Part shown: positions 20,861 through 30,360 of the stretch, in pieces
Layout: every line of letters starts with the position of its first letter
How positions within the stretch are numbered: the first letter of the stretch is position 1
NCBI GenBank assembly: GCA_022414725.1
Contig: CM039463.1
Coordinates: forward strand, 91,971,841 to 92,035,840
Source of the DNA: Microglena sp. YARC
Taxonomy: Eukaryota; Chlorophyta; Chlorophyceae; Chlamydomonadales; Chlamydomonadaceae
Reading direction: 5' to 3'
Length of the DNA: 64,000 nucleotides
Notes under the pieces: generated by a model
Databases searched by the model: none
What the model was told of the DNA's origin: nothing
What the model saw: the letters and a program-made list of their open reading frames with translations, nothing else
Position numbers and translations under genes: made by a program

Positions 20861-21346
20861 TACGCAATCATTGAAGTTGATGTCTCTAGCATCATAGATC
20901 TTATGGTTGGAGTCTACAACTCTGTAAGCCTTTCTGATGTGGGAGTAGCCAATGAGTCTAGTGATTTTGGCTGATGGTGCAAACTTCCATGTCCTGGATT
21001 TGGGTGGTATGTGGACGACTGGACGTAGGCTGTGCACCCAATGGTTCTGAGGTGATCAATCTTTAGGCTTGACTCCATGGAACATTTCATAGGGAGTTTT
21101 GTCTGAGTCAGAAGTGGGGCTGAGGTTTCTTAGGATGCTAGCATTTTTCACCATGTCAGCCCAGTATCTTTCAGGAAATTTGGATGAGATGAGGAGTGCA
21201 GTGGCTCTGTCATGGAGAGTGCGGTTGAGGCGCTCTGCTGCTCCATTTGTGGCTGGATTGTTAGGTACTGTGAAGTTGAGGGTAATGCCTTTCTTTTTGC
21301 ACCAGTTTTGAAACCGGTTGCAGGTGTAACTCTGATCCATTGTCAC
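20850..21346 (-). pseudogene. Copia integrase, C-terminal half of the catalytic core
   Basis: Minus-strand frame 21346-21056 reads NGAAERLNRTLHDRATALL (catalytic Glu), KFPERYWADMVKNASILRN and TPYEMFHGVKPK, which is the canonical end of a Copia integrase core. It continues in another frame to 20850 with VHIPPKSRTWKFAPSAK, IGYSHIRKAYRV and KIYDARDINFN, the conserved post-integrase block. The RT that should follow at lower coordinates is missing, cut off at about 20850 by the junction with the + strand gag-like fragment. Confidence 0.88.
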
Positions 21347-21960
21347 AGAAAATAGTGCCTATTTTGTTTTCTGTAAGGATTTCATACCGTTACAGTTCAT
21401 GCATGGTTTCTGTGGGCACTGTGTGTTTGTTTTTGTGGAATGTGACTATGGAGTACTTTGGGTGGTCATCTAGAATGCCTTGAAAGTATATGCTGCCATT
21501 TAGACTGGGTACTTAAATCTTTCCACTCATGTCCATGTGGATGATAGCCAAGGGTCTTTTTGCACGTGTGGATGATGTAGGATAGGGGTTCTTGTCCATT
21601 TTAGAGAGGACACATATTTCACACGTCTGCTTTATCATTTTGTTGCAGGCTGCAGTGGTGACATCTGTGCCTGTGACCATGTGTTCAGAAATGAGTCTGA
21701 CTAAACTGCTGTAAGCAAGGTGACCCATTCTGTTGTGGAGAAGTTCTGCTGTTTGTTGGGTGTTTCTGGAAATGGCGGCCGCATAGTGATACGACGAAGC
21801 AGTTGCAGAGATGGTGCGGCAGAGATTGCGGGTGCAACGGGATGGAGAAGAGGAGCAGGAGACAGTCGGAGGTGGAGACCAACTGGGGAGGGAGCTGGAG
21901 AGTGGAGAGGTCAGGAGGTGGCTGAGAGACGGCTGAGGTTGCGTAAGCAACGGGACGTGG
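21347..21960 (-). pseudogene. Copia GAG-pre-integrase domain and integrase start
   Basis: The minus-strand frame contains AELLHNRMGHLAYSSLVRLI, then a C-x-x-C pair (QTCEICVLSKM) and RAKRPLAIIHMDMSGKI. This is the zinc-binding pre-integrase module (H-x-R-x-G-H then C-x2-C) and the first catalytic Asp region of Copia integrases. Position 21350-21513 is frameshifted. Gag and protease are not found upstream, so this is an internal fragment of a pol-bearing Copia element, distinct from the gag-only elements at 25-34 kb. Confidence 0.88.
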
Positions 21961-22235
21961 GAGATGGGAAGGGGGGTGGTGGGGGCGCAGTGGAGGGAGA
22001 GATGGTTGTCAGGGGGGGTGAAGGGTGTGTGTGCTGGACGACAGCTTGATGCTCAATGGAGCAGAATCAATCCGGATACGCGGATGATATACCGCACAAG
22101 AGTGGTGTCCCAGCGGGGAGGTTCTTGTCGGGTGGAGAGCCTTACTCGATCCTTTCGATTGATTCACTCCGCGCGACAACAATCAAAATGCCCTTCAGCT
22201 CGGAATACCGTCGAGCAAGGACAATCTAAAGCGAA

Positions 22236-22537
22236 TGGGACCGTAACCTGTGAGTTTCCGGAGTATGTGCAGAGCACAGAGACGAGGGAAGACGGTAAGG
22301 ATAAGATCTTTACAGTTAGATAAGCATACGATCAATGCGCTAGGAGAAAGTACTGGGATGCCGTGGTACCTCATGGTACCGGCATCAGAGTCCGTGCCAT
22401 AGCTGGCAGCGGGACATGCATTATTGTCAGCTATTGACAGCTTATTGTCAGCTATTGACAGCAGTACAGTGCAGCAGGGAGGAGTCCTGTGCACTCTAAG
22501 TCACTCTAGGTGAGCCGGTGAAACCCGGTGAATAACA
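22236..22537 (-). repeat. Copia-type LTR, copy B
   Basis: Read on minus it begins TGTTATTCACCGGGTTTC at 22537, then CTAGAGTGACTTAGAGTGCACAGG, matching copies A and C. It contains a direct repeat of TATTGTCAGCTATTGACAGC (22421-22461). It could be the 5' LTR of the Copia fragment at 20850-21960 with gag and protease deleted, or an independent solo LTR. Confidence 0.6.
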
Positions 22538-22542
22538 GTATA

Positions 22543-22719
<177 letters not shown>

Positions 22720-22739
22720 ACGGTAGTTAATTAGTTTTA

Positions 22740-22962
22740 ATGTCGTAAGTCGGGACTGCTGACACTACTGGATGTGCTCGTTACATTGAGTGAAGAGAAC
22801 TACCAAGCACGGGAGCTTGGACTATATGGAAGACGGAAAGAGATGGCAACAGTACAGATAGCTGGCCTCGGTGCTGCACTGCAGGCGGCACAGGGCCCGG
22901 AGGGGACTCACACCTGTGCACTCATTGCCACTCTAGATACGACGTATAAGTCGTCTATAACA
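22740..22962 (-). repeat. Copia-type LTR, copy C, with polypurine tract
   Basis: Read on minus, GGATTGGGA (a short polypurine tract, 22963-22971) is followed by TGTTATAGACGACTTATACG at 22962, then CTAGAGTGGCAATGAGTGCACAGG. This is the 3' LTR arrangement of a minus-strand element whose internal region would be 22963-24650. Confidence 0.65.
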
Positions 22963-24649
22963 TCCCAATCCATGATATTCTTGTACACAAGAATACCGTG
23001 GATTACATTAGAGGGGCAATTTAAAATAACTAAAGTGTAATCAATCATAGAACTGCTCTATACATTTGTCAAGATATATACTAGCGAAAGTACTTTAATA
23101 TCAAGACAGTGGAACCAGGTTCTAGAGTGTTCACTTTCTAAGTGGGCATGGCCCATCAATAATCAGTCTCTTCAAAGTGTGATAAGAGGAGACAAGGAAC
23201 ACAAAGCAGGGTAATTCAAAGCGCGCGCTTTTGCGCTTTTGAGCGCTGACTTTTTGACCCCTCTACGCTTTAAGCGCAGTTTTTTTGCAAACCCTTGTGG
23301 GCGCTGCAAGCAATTTTTGCGCTTTTTGCACTACAAAGCGCAGTTTTTTTTGTTTTCAAGCGCGCTAAAGCGCTGGACAGATTGGCCATTTGAAGTACCC
23401 TGACACAAAGCTCTCGGTTGAGGAGGCTATAATCAATCATGTTTAGCAGGAAAAGGGGAGAGCAAGAGGTACCAGTGTTCATGAGGATACAGGACTCTGG
23501 AGGATGGTAATAGGCTGTACGTGATGTACCCTAAGGAGATAGGCAAATTCTGAAGTGCCATGTGGTCAGAATTCATGGTTACAATTGCTATGGGAAGGGT
23601 AGCCATTTAGGGTCAATTCCTCGGTAGGTGCACAGAAGCTGCATGTAGGAGCCACAGGTCAGGTGGTAATTGCTGGGGTGAGGCATGTCAACTTGAGTGT
23701 AGCATAGGGGCTGTAGAGCAGCTGCGTGTAGGAGCTAGTGGGCAGCTGCATGAGCTGGGCAGGGTGCAGAGCTGCAGGATCTGGAGAGGCAGGAGAGCTG
23801 CACGAGAGTTGCACGAGAGCTGGAGCTGCAGGGGATCTGCTGGGCAGCTAAGGCTTGCAGGAGAGCTGCAGGATCTAGAGGGGATCTGCAGGGCAGCTGA
23901 GGTTGCAGGAGAGTTGCAGGATCTAGAGCTGCCGGAGAGCTGGAGCTGCAGGGGATCTGCTGGGCAGCTAAGGCTGCAGGAGAGCTGCAGGATCTAGAGG
24001 GGATCTTCTGGGTAGCTGAGGTTGCAGGAGAGCTGCAGGATCTAGAGCTGCCGGAGAGCTGGAGCGGCAGGAGAGCTGCAGGGCAGCTGGAGCTGCAGGG
24101 CAGGAATGTGCAGAGGTGCATCTGAGGATCCGGAGCTGCAGGGGAGCTGGAGGGACAGCTGGGGCTGCAAGGCAGGATGTGCAGAGGTGCATCTGAGGAT
24201 CTGGAGCTGCAGGGGAGCTGGAGGGACAGCTGGAGCTGCAGGTATCTTCATGCTTGATAAGTCAGTTGAATGTCCCCCCCATGATGTGGAAGTTAAGGTT
24301 CCAAATCATCAGGTCAGCATTATCAGCATTCTAATCATCATCATCATGGGAGCTTCAGGGAATGAATCAAGAGTAGCCTGTGGGGCAAGGTCTCTGTTCA
24401 GAGCTAGACTAAAATAGAAGAAAGCAATCAGTCATGATGCTATCAATCAATATATAGGAAGAGTCTGAATCTTGGACCTGCCAGGAAAGGTCTAGAGTGG
24501 ACTGCATAAGAGCTACAGGATTTATCAAGATAGAATCTAGACAGTATCAGCATCACTATTTCAGCATCGTCACAATCCCCCTCAGGTTTTACAATCTATT
24601 CGAACATACTTCAGATTGGTAAAGCATAATGCAGAAATGGGATTAGGAA
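22963..24649 (-). mobile_element. Internal remnant of a minus-strand Copia-type element, no coding domain
   Basis: The first 60 bases to the right of LTR C (ATATTCTTGTACACAAGAAT and onward) match the corresponding position right of LTR D (TATTCTTGAGCTCAAGAATT), so this is the 3' internal end of a related element. It contains the GCGC cluster (23215-23370) and a G/A-rich CTGCAG minisatellite (23700-24245). No gag or pol motif was found. Confidence 0.5.
23700..24245. repeat. GAGCTGCAGG minisatellite
   Basis: Irregular tandem array of GAGCTGCAGG, GATCTAGAGGGGATCTGC and GGGCAGCTGAGG words with higher-order units of about 60-130 bp. Two near-identical 67-bp units (from GTGCAGAGGTGCATCTGAGG) end it at 24110-24245. 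PstI-like CTGCAG sites recur throughout. The resulting Ala/Pro/Leu-rich minus-strand frames are by-products. Confidence 0.9.
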
Positions 24650-24958
24650 AGTGATTAATCTGCGTGGGTATCGCTCGTAGATTTATTTATCAACAAAAGT
24701 GTGGGACACCATGTGTGTTTCTGTTAATGTAAGATTGTTTACAACGGCATAGGCTCGATAGAGGAGAAGATGCTATTAAGCGCAACAGGCGCATCATATA
24801 GAATAGAGATGTGTACTGCAGGGTACTGTAGTCACGTGCGGGCACAGCTAGCCTGTGGCCTGGCGGCAGGCAACACGGTACCAGGAGGGAAAGGTACCGG
24901 TGTGCATTATGCCGACTCAGAGACTGATATATAAATCAGTCAATAACATCCCCCCAAT
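24650..24958 (-). repeat. Copia-type LTR, copy D (3' LTR of the minus gag-protease element)
   Basis: Read on minus, GAATTGGGGGGA (polypurine tract, 24959-24970) is immediately followed by TGTTATTGACTGATTTATAT at 24958. The polypurine tract plus TG start is the textbook 3' junction of a Copia element. The lower boundary is estimated from similarity to 33945-34164. Confidence 0.75.
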
Positions 24959-25099
24959 TCAAGGTATTCTTGAGCTCAAGAATTCCTGGAATTAACTGAG
25001 GGGCATAAAGAAATTAAAATATTAAACTAGGGAGACTTTGAGAATTTCTAGTAGCTGAAAGGGTGAAATCACTTTAGCAGGGGTCTTCAAAAGAAATGT

Positions 25100-25290
25100 C
25101 AGTCTTCTGGGGTAGCTGGCTAGGTAAGTGGCACTGCAGGTAGGCTGCAGGCTAAGTAGCAGAAAGGCTGCTGAGAAGGTGCAAGGAAACTGCAGGTAAG
25201 CTGCAGGCTAGGTAGCAGAGAGGCTGCTGAGAAGGTGTAAGGAAACTGCAGTTAGGCTGCAGGCTAGAGCAGATAGGCTGCTATGGGGCT
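25100..25290. repeat. 84-bp tandem repeat in the 3' part of the element
   Basis: About 2.3 copies of a unit with GGCTGCTGAGAAGGTG and GGAAACTGCAG words, again rich in CTGCAG. Confidence 0.8.
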
Positions 25291-25728
25291 GGACTGAGTA
25301 CTGCAGAGGGCTGCAGATAGGCTGTTGGGAAGCTGGGGAAGGAAAGTCCAGGCTTGGTGAAGGCTTGTGAAGATATCCTTGGCTACGAGAAGTTGCATGA
25401 GTCGAGACTAGAGGATTTGTCTTTAGACATGATGTCTGGACTAGTCCCCCCATAATTTTGGGTGAGCTACATTATGTAGATCCTGAATTAAAGCAAAGAA
25501 TCAAGAGAGACTAGAGGAATTCTGAATTCAGAGGGGTACGGCTGTGGAAGTACATGGGGCAGTACAGTAGGCAGGTAATTTGAAAAGAATTCTAGAGTGT
25601 TCAAGTCTATTATAACAGATGGAGAGCAATGTTTGTAACTGAATTAAGTGCCTGGCTTGCTGGGGAAGCCATCAAGGTCAAGTTTTGCTGTCAGATCTGG
25701 GCAAAGAACTGGTCAAATGACTTGGGAG

Positions 25729-26352
25729 CTAGGCTGGGGGGGTAAGAATGTTGATAAAGGTGAAGTCCATGGGGCTCCAGTTCATGCTGAGGTGGTTGAC
25801 ACATAGCACTTTGCCCCCAGGATGGGCACAGCTCCTGGGGTCCATGATCATCTTAGGTCTGAATGAGAGTGTGTGGGCATGTGCATTGACCATGGCAGCT
25901 TGGAGACAAATGGCCCACTGTAGAGTGGGTCTGGCTGTGGTAGAAACAGTGGGGTAGGCTTGCACCATTTGCTGGAGTCTGCTATTATTGTGCTTGATGA
26001 TAGGGCTGCAGGCATCAGATGGCTCCTTGTGCATTGACCTGTGTGGGAACTGTTCCTGTTCAGAAGCCAGCAGGGTAGGGAACTTGTTGGTGAATGCTGT
26101 GATGAGCTTGGACAGTGGAGGCCTGGGCTTGATGTTGAAAGCTGGTGAAGCAGGCCTGCTGTTCAGGTGGTGGAGGGTGCATCCAAATCGTGTGAGACTA
26201 AGGCTGGAGTTGTTGGAGAAGTGGATGTGGTTGACGTTCTAATTAACTTCTCCCAGTGGTATTCCAATGTCTGGTGACCTGTTGACCAGTATCCATTGGT
26301 CCAGGTAGTTTGCTGTGTCTAGATCAGATGGCTTGAGTGGCCCGTCCCCATC
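25729..26352 (-). pseudogene. Unrecognised C-terminal segment of the gag-protease element
   Basis: The minus frame 26034-25729 contains YPTVSTTARPTLQWAICLQA, LSFRPKMIMDP and GGKVLCVNHLSMNWSP. A counterpart on + at 32830-32900 reads TVSTAAKAPTFQWAIAPSRLW, so the segment was conserved in the family and probably coded for protein. I do not recognise the domain; it is neither Copia integrase nor RT. Position 26352-26040 is frameshifted. Confidence 0.45.
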
Positions 26353-27040
26353 TATGGGGCCATCATATTCCTCATAGTTGTCCTGATCTGGTCACTGAGT
26401 AGTTCCATCTCTGCTCTGGCTCGTTGTAGGCCCAGGTTGTCCAGCTGTTGTTGGAGGGCTGGAGTGGTTTCTGGAGGGTCATCTACTCCTAGTCCAGGGT
26501 CATCCTGGGGCTTGTGTACCTCTGGATGGATGAGCTCTGGCATGTCATCACTGTCAGTATCATCAGCAGAGCCTGCAGTGGAAGGGGAATGGTGCTGGCA
26601 GATAGGGGGAGGATGGTCCTGGAGGTCTTGGTCTGCCTCCACATGAGTGGGTGGGTACTGCCCTATCTCAGAATCAATGTGGGGTGCAGATGGAGCAGAA
26701 GTAGAGGGGAAGTCCTGGAGGTCTTGGTCTGCCTCCACATGAGTGGGTGGGTACTGCCCTATCTCAGAATCAATGTGGGGTGCAGATGGAGCAGAAGTAG
26801 AGGGGAAGTCCTGGAGATCTTGTTCTGCCTCCACATGAGTGGGTGGGTACTGCCTTATCTCAGAATCAATGTGGGGTGCAGATGGAGCAGAAGTAGAGGG
26901 GAAGTCCTGGAGGTCTTGGTCTGCCTCCACATGAGTGGGTGGGTACTGCCCTATCAGGAACAGTGTGGGGTGCAGATGGATCAGAAGTAGAGGGGGTAAC
27001 CTGGCAGTCTTGATCAGCTCTACTGGGGGAGGTCTCATGA
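26352..27040 (-). CDS. Retroelement ORF segment with 32-residue tandem repeats
   Basis: Open minus frame of about 228 codons. Four and a half copies of a 96-bp unit, with repeat starts at 26621, 26717, 26813 and 26909, encode GQYPPTHVEADQDLQDFPST followed by SAPSAPHIDSEI. Units are nearly identical, so the array is recent, and 96 is divisible by three, so the frame is kept. The tail is acidic (GSADDTDSDDMPELIHPE, about 26560) and ends in a predicted helix (LQQQLDNLGLQRARAEMELL). The repeats read as an exposed acidic, PPTH-bearing linker. No catalytic motif is visible. It follows the protease in the element's polyprotein. Confidence 0.55.
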
Positions 27041-27199
27041 GTGGGTGGGTACTGCCCTGTCTCAGAGTCAGTGTGAGTTGATGGAGGCTTGGTAACCATC
27101 ATGATGTAGGCAATGGTATGGTCCACAGGGATAGAGGGATTACTGGCAGTGACTGGTGAATTTTGGGTAAGGTAGAGTCCATGCCTTTTGGGGCATGAG

Positions 27200-27545
27200 A
27201 GAAGCAGTTTGGTACCAGATGGTCTTGGGATGGAGAGTATGGCTTGGGTCTTGGACAGATGAACTTGGAGGTCTGGACACAGGTTGGTGGCTGCATGAAT
27301 GCTGATGATGTTGGGCATGTTGCAGTCAGCAAGAAGTACATTGTTCAGGATGATCAGAGTCCTGCCATGGCCCTTGATCTTGGCCTTCCCTATCTGCTTG
27401 CAGAGGATAGGTGGAGAGTCTTGATCTGCCAGCTGCAGCCTAATAGGCTGCGGGAGGTCCTGAATGTCATGCAGAGCAGAGATGTTACTGGTTGCATGAG
27501 AGTGTGTCTATGATCCATTCTGTCTGCAGTGCTGCTGGAAAACTT
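27200..27545 (-). pseudogene. Copia-type aspartic protease remnant
   Basis: The minus strand reads WIIDT just before 27508, the start of the usual W-x-x-D-[ST]-G-A-[ST] active site, but a shift puts the rest (HATSN) in another frame. It continues with LHDIQDLPQPIRLQLADQDS, IGKAKIKGHGRTLIILNNVLL (about 27370) and MPNIISIHAATNL (27318), the typical ADG, flap-following and NLISV blocks of Copia proteases. The Gly-Ala of the active site cannot be read intact, so it is probably inactive. Confidence 0.7.
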
Positions 27546-28302
27546 CTCCATCTTCTATAGTGCATTCATCATCAGCACTTATTTGTCCAAAGAATGCTGT
27601 ATTAGCCAGGGGGTCAGGTGGCAAGGCAAATGAAACAGACTTGCCTCTGGTTGGTGTAGCAAATCTCATGGGCTGGGGGTTGTCTTCATCCAGTGCCAGG
27701 GACAGGAAGTTGTGTTCTTCACCCTCACTGTCAGAGTTTGAGGTGGACTGATCAACCATCAGCAACGTGGGCATGGCGTCCCTGCTTGGGTATCTTCTTA
27801 GACGCCTCCTGTCTGTACTGGTCTTCTCAGGAGTCTTCTTGTCGTCAGAATCCTTGTCATCTCCTGATCTGTTCTTGGGAGGTGACTTGGATCCATGGTC
27901 AGCATCATCTGAGTCAGCTGGCCTGAAAGCCAGGTCAGTGTCCTCACTGGTGCAGTCTCTGGAGCTATGGCCTATTCCTCCACAGTTCCAGCAGATTATC
28001 TTCTTGTAGGAGATAGTCCTGACTCTGAATGGGAGGTGCTTGCTGTTGAATGGCTTCCTGGCCCTGTAAGCTGCAGCTGCCATCTCAGCCTCTTCAGGAG
28101 ATGGTGCAGGGTCGACTTGCTTCACTAAGCACCAGTTGAAGAGGGCACTTTGGAGCATAGCAAAGGTGGTGACAGCTGTGGGGTTGAACTGATTGATACC
28201 CGTCATATTCAGGCGGGAGTTCAGTCCCTTGACAATAAGCTTGAGAAAAAGGTGCTGTAGAAACGATGTGGGTGCCTTGAATTTGGGAATCTGAGAATAC
28301 AT
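27508..28302 (-). CDS. gag: Copia-type gag, C-terminal part with zinc knuckle
   Basis: A 264-codon open minus frame. Residues 1-70 are capsid-like (LFLKLIVKGLNSRL, TVTTFAMLQSALFNWCLVKQV). A basic stretch (RVRTISYKK) leads into a perfect CCHC knuckle, CWNCGGIGHSSRDC (C-x2-C-x4-H-x4-C), at about 27990, which packages element RNA. A long Ser/Asp/Lys-rich acidic tail follows (SDDADHGSKS, DKDSDDKKTPEK), then DSEGEEHNFLSLALDEDN. The frame joins the protease at its end by a shift. The N-terminal half of gag is at 28345-28770 in another frame, so one slip near 28305-28345 interrupts the ORF. Confidence 0.8.
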   Translation of the reverse strand: MYSQIPKFKAPTSFLQHLFLKLIVKGLNSRLNMTGINQFNPTAVTTFAMLQSALFNWCLVKQVDPAPSPEEAEMAAAAYRARKPFNSKHLPFRVRTISYKKIICWNCGGIGHSSRDCTSEDTDLAFRPADSDDADHGSKSPPKNRSGDDKDSDDKKTPEKTSTDRRRLRRYPSRDAMPTLLMVDQSTSNSDSEGEEHNFLSLALDEDNPQPMRFATPTRGKSVSFALPPDPLANTAFFGQISADDECTIEDGEVFQQHCRQNGS

Positions 28303-28344
28303 ATCAGTCCCTAGAGAGGTATGTCTGCAGGGATTCAGTGGAAG

Positions 28345-28770
28345 TCATACGTATTCCCTTATGGCAGTCAGGGTGGTATGCTCTAGCCTGCTGCCTTCCT
28401 CAGAGTACAGGGCATCAGAAAACCTGAAAGCTCTAGTGGCCATATCTGTGTTAGCATGAATGGCCTGCTGGATGGGATCTGATACATGATCTATGATGAT
28501 CTTGAAGGCCTTGTTGTTCTTCCAGGTGGAGATCCTGGTGGGGACACCATGAGCCGGAACAGCTGGATCAGCACCCGCAACAACAGGGTAAGTAATGTCA
28601 TCAGCAGGGTAACCATCAGAGTCGGCAGGCTCGCCAGCGACCACCGCCTGTTGGCAGTCGAAAGCAATGGCAATGGTATCCCTATCTGATTTGAGGGCGA
28701 GAAGGATATTCTGCCTGGCGCAGCGCCACTTGCAGAGGTTGTTACCGGTGAATATACGTGGAGGTGGCAT
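28345..28770 (-). CDS. gag: Copia-type gag, N-terminal part
   Basis: Open minus frame from ATG 28770: MPPPRIFTGNNLCKWRCARQ, then LLALKSDRDTIAIAFDC. An insert rich in Ala/Asp/Pro follows, then NNKAFKIIIDHVSDPIQQAI and HANTDMATRAFRFSDAL. The F-x-G-x-N-[FL]-x-x-W opening and the helix pattern resemble the DUF4219/UBN2-type start of Copia gag. The + copy has ILNRIQQAVLANTNRWLAKA at about 30420, the matching block. The start is chosen because an in-frame ATG directly precedes the PRIFTGNN motif. Confidence 0.7.
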   Translation of the reverse strand: MPPPRIFTGNNLCKWRCARQNILLALKSDRDTIAIAFDCQQAVVAGEPADSDGYPADDITYPVVAGADPAVPAHGVPTRISTWKNNKAFKIIIDHVSDPIQQAIHANTDMATRAFRFSDALYSEEGSRLEHTTLTAIREYV

Positions 28771-29253
28771 GGTGAGGTCTTCTGTGTAGGAGTCTTGGCG
28801 TTGTAGGTCGGAGTGTTGGGATAGGGGGAGTTACAAGGGCGGGGCAGGGGAAGAGGGGATGGAGTGTGTGTGGGAATCGGCGATCCAAAGGGATCCAGCG
28901 GATTACCGGGGGTTGAACGTTGCCCAAGCGGCAATGTTCGACGACAGAAGCTTCTCTTAAGCTGGGGTCGTAGACAAATTGATCGTCTGAGATCAAATAC
29001 AGCACTGTGTGGGTCTCGGTGAGGGCGTCGTCCTATATATATACTCACTTCATAGATTTCGGTGGCTTGTGGTCGCTCTTGCTTGCTCCAGTCGTAGGAC
29101 GCAGTGGCAGATCCAAGGAGTCTTGGTAGGAAGCGGCAGGCGGAGCAGCGGGAAGTAGGATCCGCACAGGGAGTCCAGGTGCTTAGTTAAAAACTCGGGC
29201 CTTCGACAAGTCAGAGGGGAACTGAATCGAACGCGGAGATCAGCGGCTGTTCT
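28771..29253 (-). promoter_or_regulatory. Leader of the minus element
   Basis: Between the gag ATG and the abutting + LTR. Contains TATATATATA at 29033-29042 and no coding motif. It ends exactly where the opposite-orientation LTR begins (29254). Confidence 0.4.
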
Positions 29254-29500
29254 TGTTATTTGTCCGTCGAGTCGGACCACTGAGTTGGCATAGTGCACGC
29301 GTGGTCCTGTGGCTCCAGGACCGGGTTGCCTGCCGCCGGGCCATAGGCTAGCTATGGCCCGCAACGTGTCTTCGGAACCTTCCTGAAGACTTCCTTTTCT
29401 ATATAGCCGCACTAGTTGCGATGATAAGCTATTTCTGCTCTTTAGTCTTCATTGTGTAACAACTCTATCGATTGAAAGGTTATCGGCCCGACCGTACCCG
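29254..29500 (+). repeat. Copia-type LTR, copy E (5' LTR of the plus element)
   Basis: Alignable by eye with 33681-33900 and, in reverse complement, with 24735-24958. The 3' limit is uncertain because no clear CA end or primer-binding site could be identified. Confidence 0.65.
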
Positions 29501-30360
29501 CAGACAGCGCCCCTGCGCCCGTGCCAAGTGGATCTTCAGCCCTGCACAAGGTGACAGTTTTCCCTCAGACTAGCTCAGACGTCGGCTTGAGTACTGCTTT
29601 TGGCCCTGGATTTGTCTAACGTATTCACGTAAGAAATCTCTAACTGCGCTGCACTCGCCTACTGCCCACCACACAACTCTCTCCGTTGTCTCTACCATCC
29701 GTCACCCGACGAAAACGTAGACGGCAGTCCAGGGAGTCTGAGTAGATCTTCGACGTGAGTTGCATAAACTCATCAGATCACACACGGCGTTGCGCAAATC
29801 CGCCCACAAGGATTGCTTGTGCCCGGAGTATCAACCCTGCACACCTCGAAGCCCCCCCCCCCCCCCCCCCCCCGCCCCCCCCGATTCCGTCAACATGGGG
29901 CCATACCCACTTCCTGCTACTATCTCAACCATTACAGACCAACAAGACCCATTTGGTTCCCCCTTTTTGTTGTCACCACTCCATCACCACTACCTCCGAA
30001 TCGCACACCAAAGACTGAAGCCGACAAGCTTCACACCGGATTAACCCACAGGCCGGTTTATTAACGCGGTGTGCAGATCAAGATAGACCCAAGACCCCAG
30101 CGCCGCGAACAGACACCATGGCAACTCAGCCAAGCTCCTGCACTCGTCTTCGACGGCACACCTGCTGTCCCCTGGCACAAGTTGGACCCTTCCTTCTCCA
30201 CCACCTCAGGTCGCACCCGGGGTGCATGCTCAGTTGCCATTGAGGCAGCGAAGGACGTTGTACCCCGCAAATGAGCAGCAGATGCCGAACGGATACGCCG
30301 CTGGAGGAATCTCACTACACCGAATGTGGACAATGCTATCAAAGCTATTGGCGGCTCGTG
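29501..30360 (+). other. Leader and gag N-terminal region of the plus element
   Basis: Non-coding leader to about 29890, including a C run interrupted by one G (29850-29881). From ATG 29895, MGPYPLPATISTI and then DQQDPFGSPF may be the gag start in one frame. From 30071 an open frame (QLSQAPALVFDGTPAVPWHK) corresponds to the upstream gag part. It is too decayed for a firm call. Confidence 0.4.

Larger units (their letters stand above)
24959..29253 (-). mobile_element. Non-autonomous Copia-type element with gag and protease only (minus copy)
   Basis: On minus the order is leader (29253-28771), gag (28770-27508), protease (about 27540-27200), a repeated acidic domain (about 27040-26620), an unrecognised C-terminal segment (26352-25729), 3' non-coding with a tandem repeat (25100-25290), polypurine tract and 3' LTR (24958). 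No integrase, RT or RNase H is present in the roughly 2.2 kb where they should be. Its 5' LTR is absent: the leader abuts the LTR of the + element at 29254. A + strand relative lies at 29254-33930. Confidence 0.7.

Noticed and set aside
29755..30064. Poly-proline frames in three phases
   Set aside because: All three come from the C run at 29850-29881; only the segment after ATG 29895 could be gag-related.
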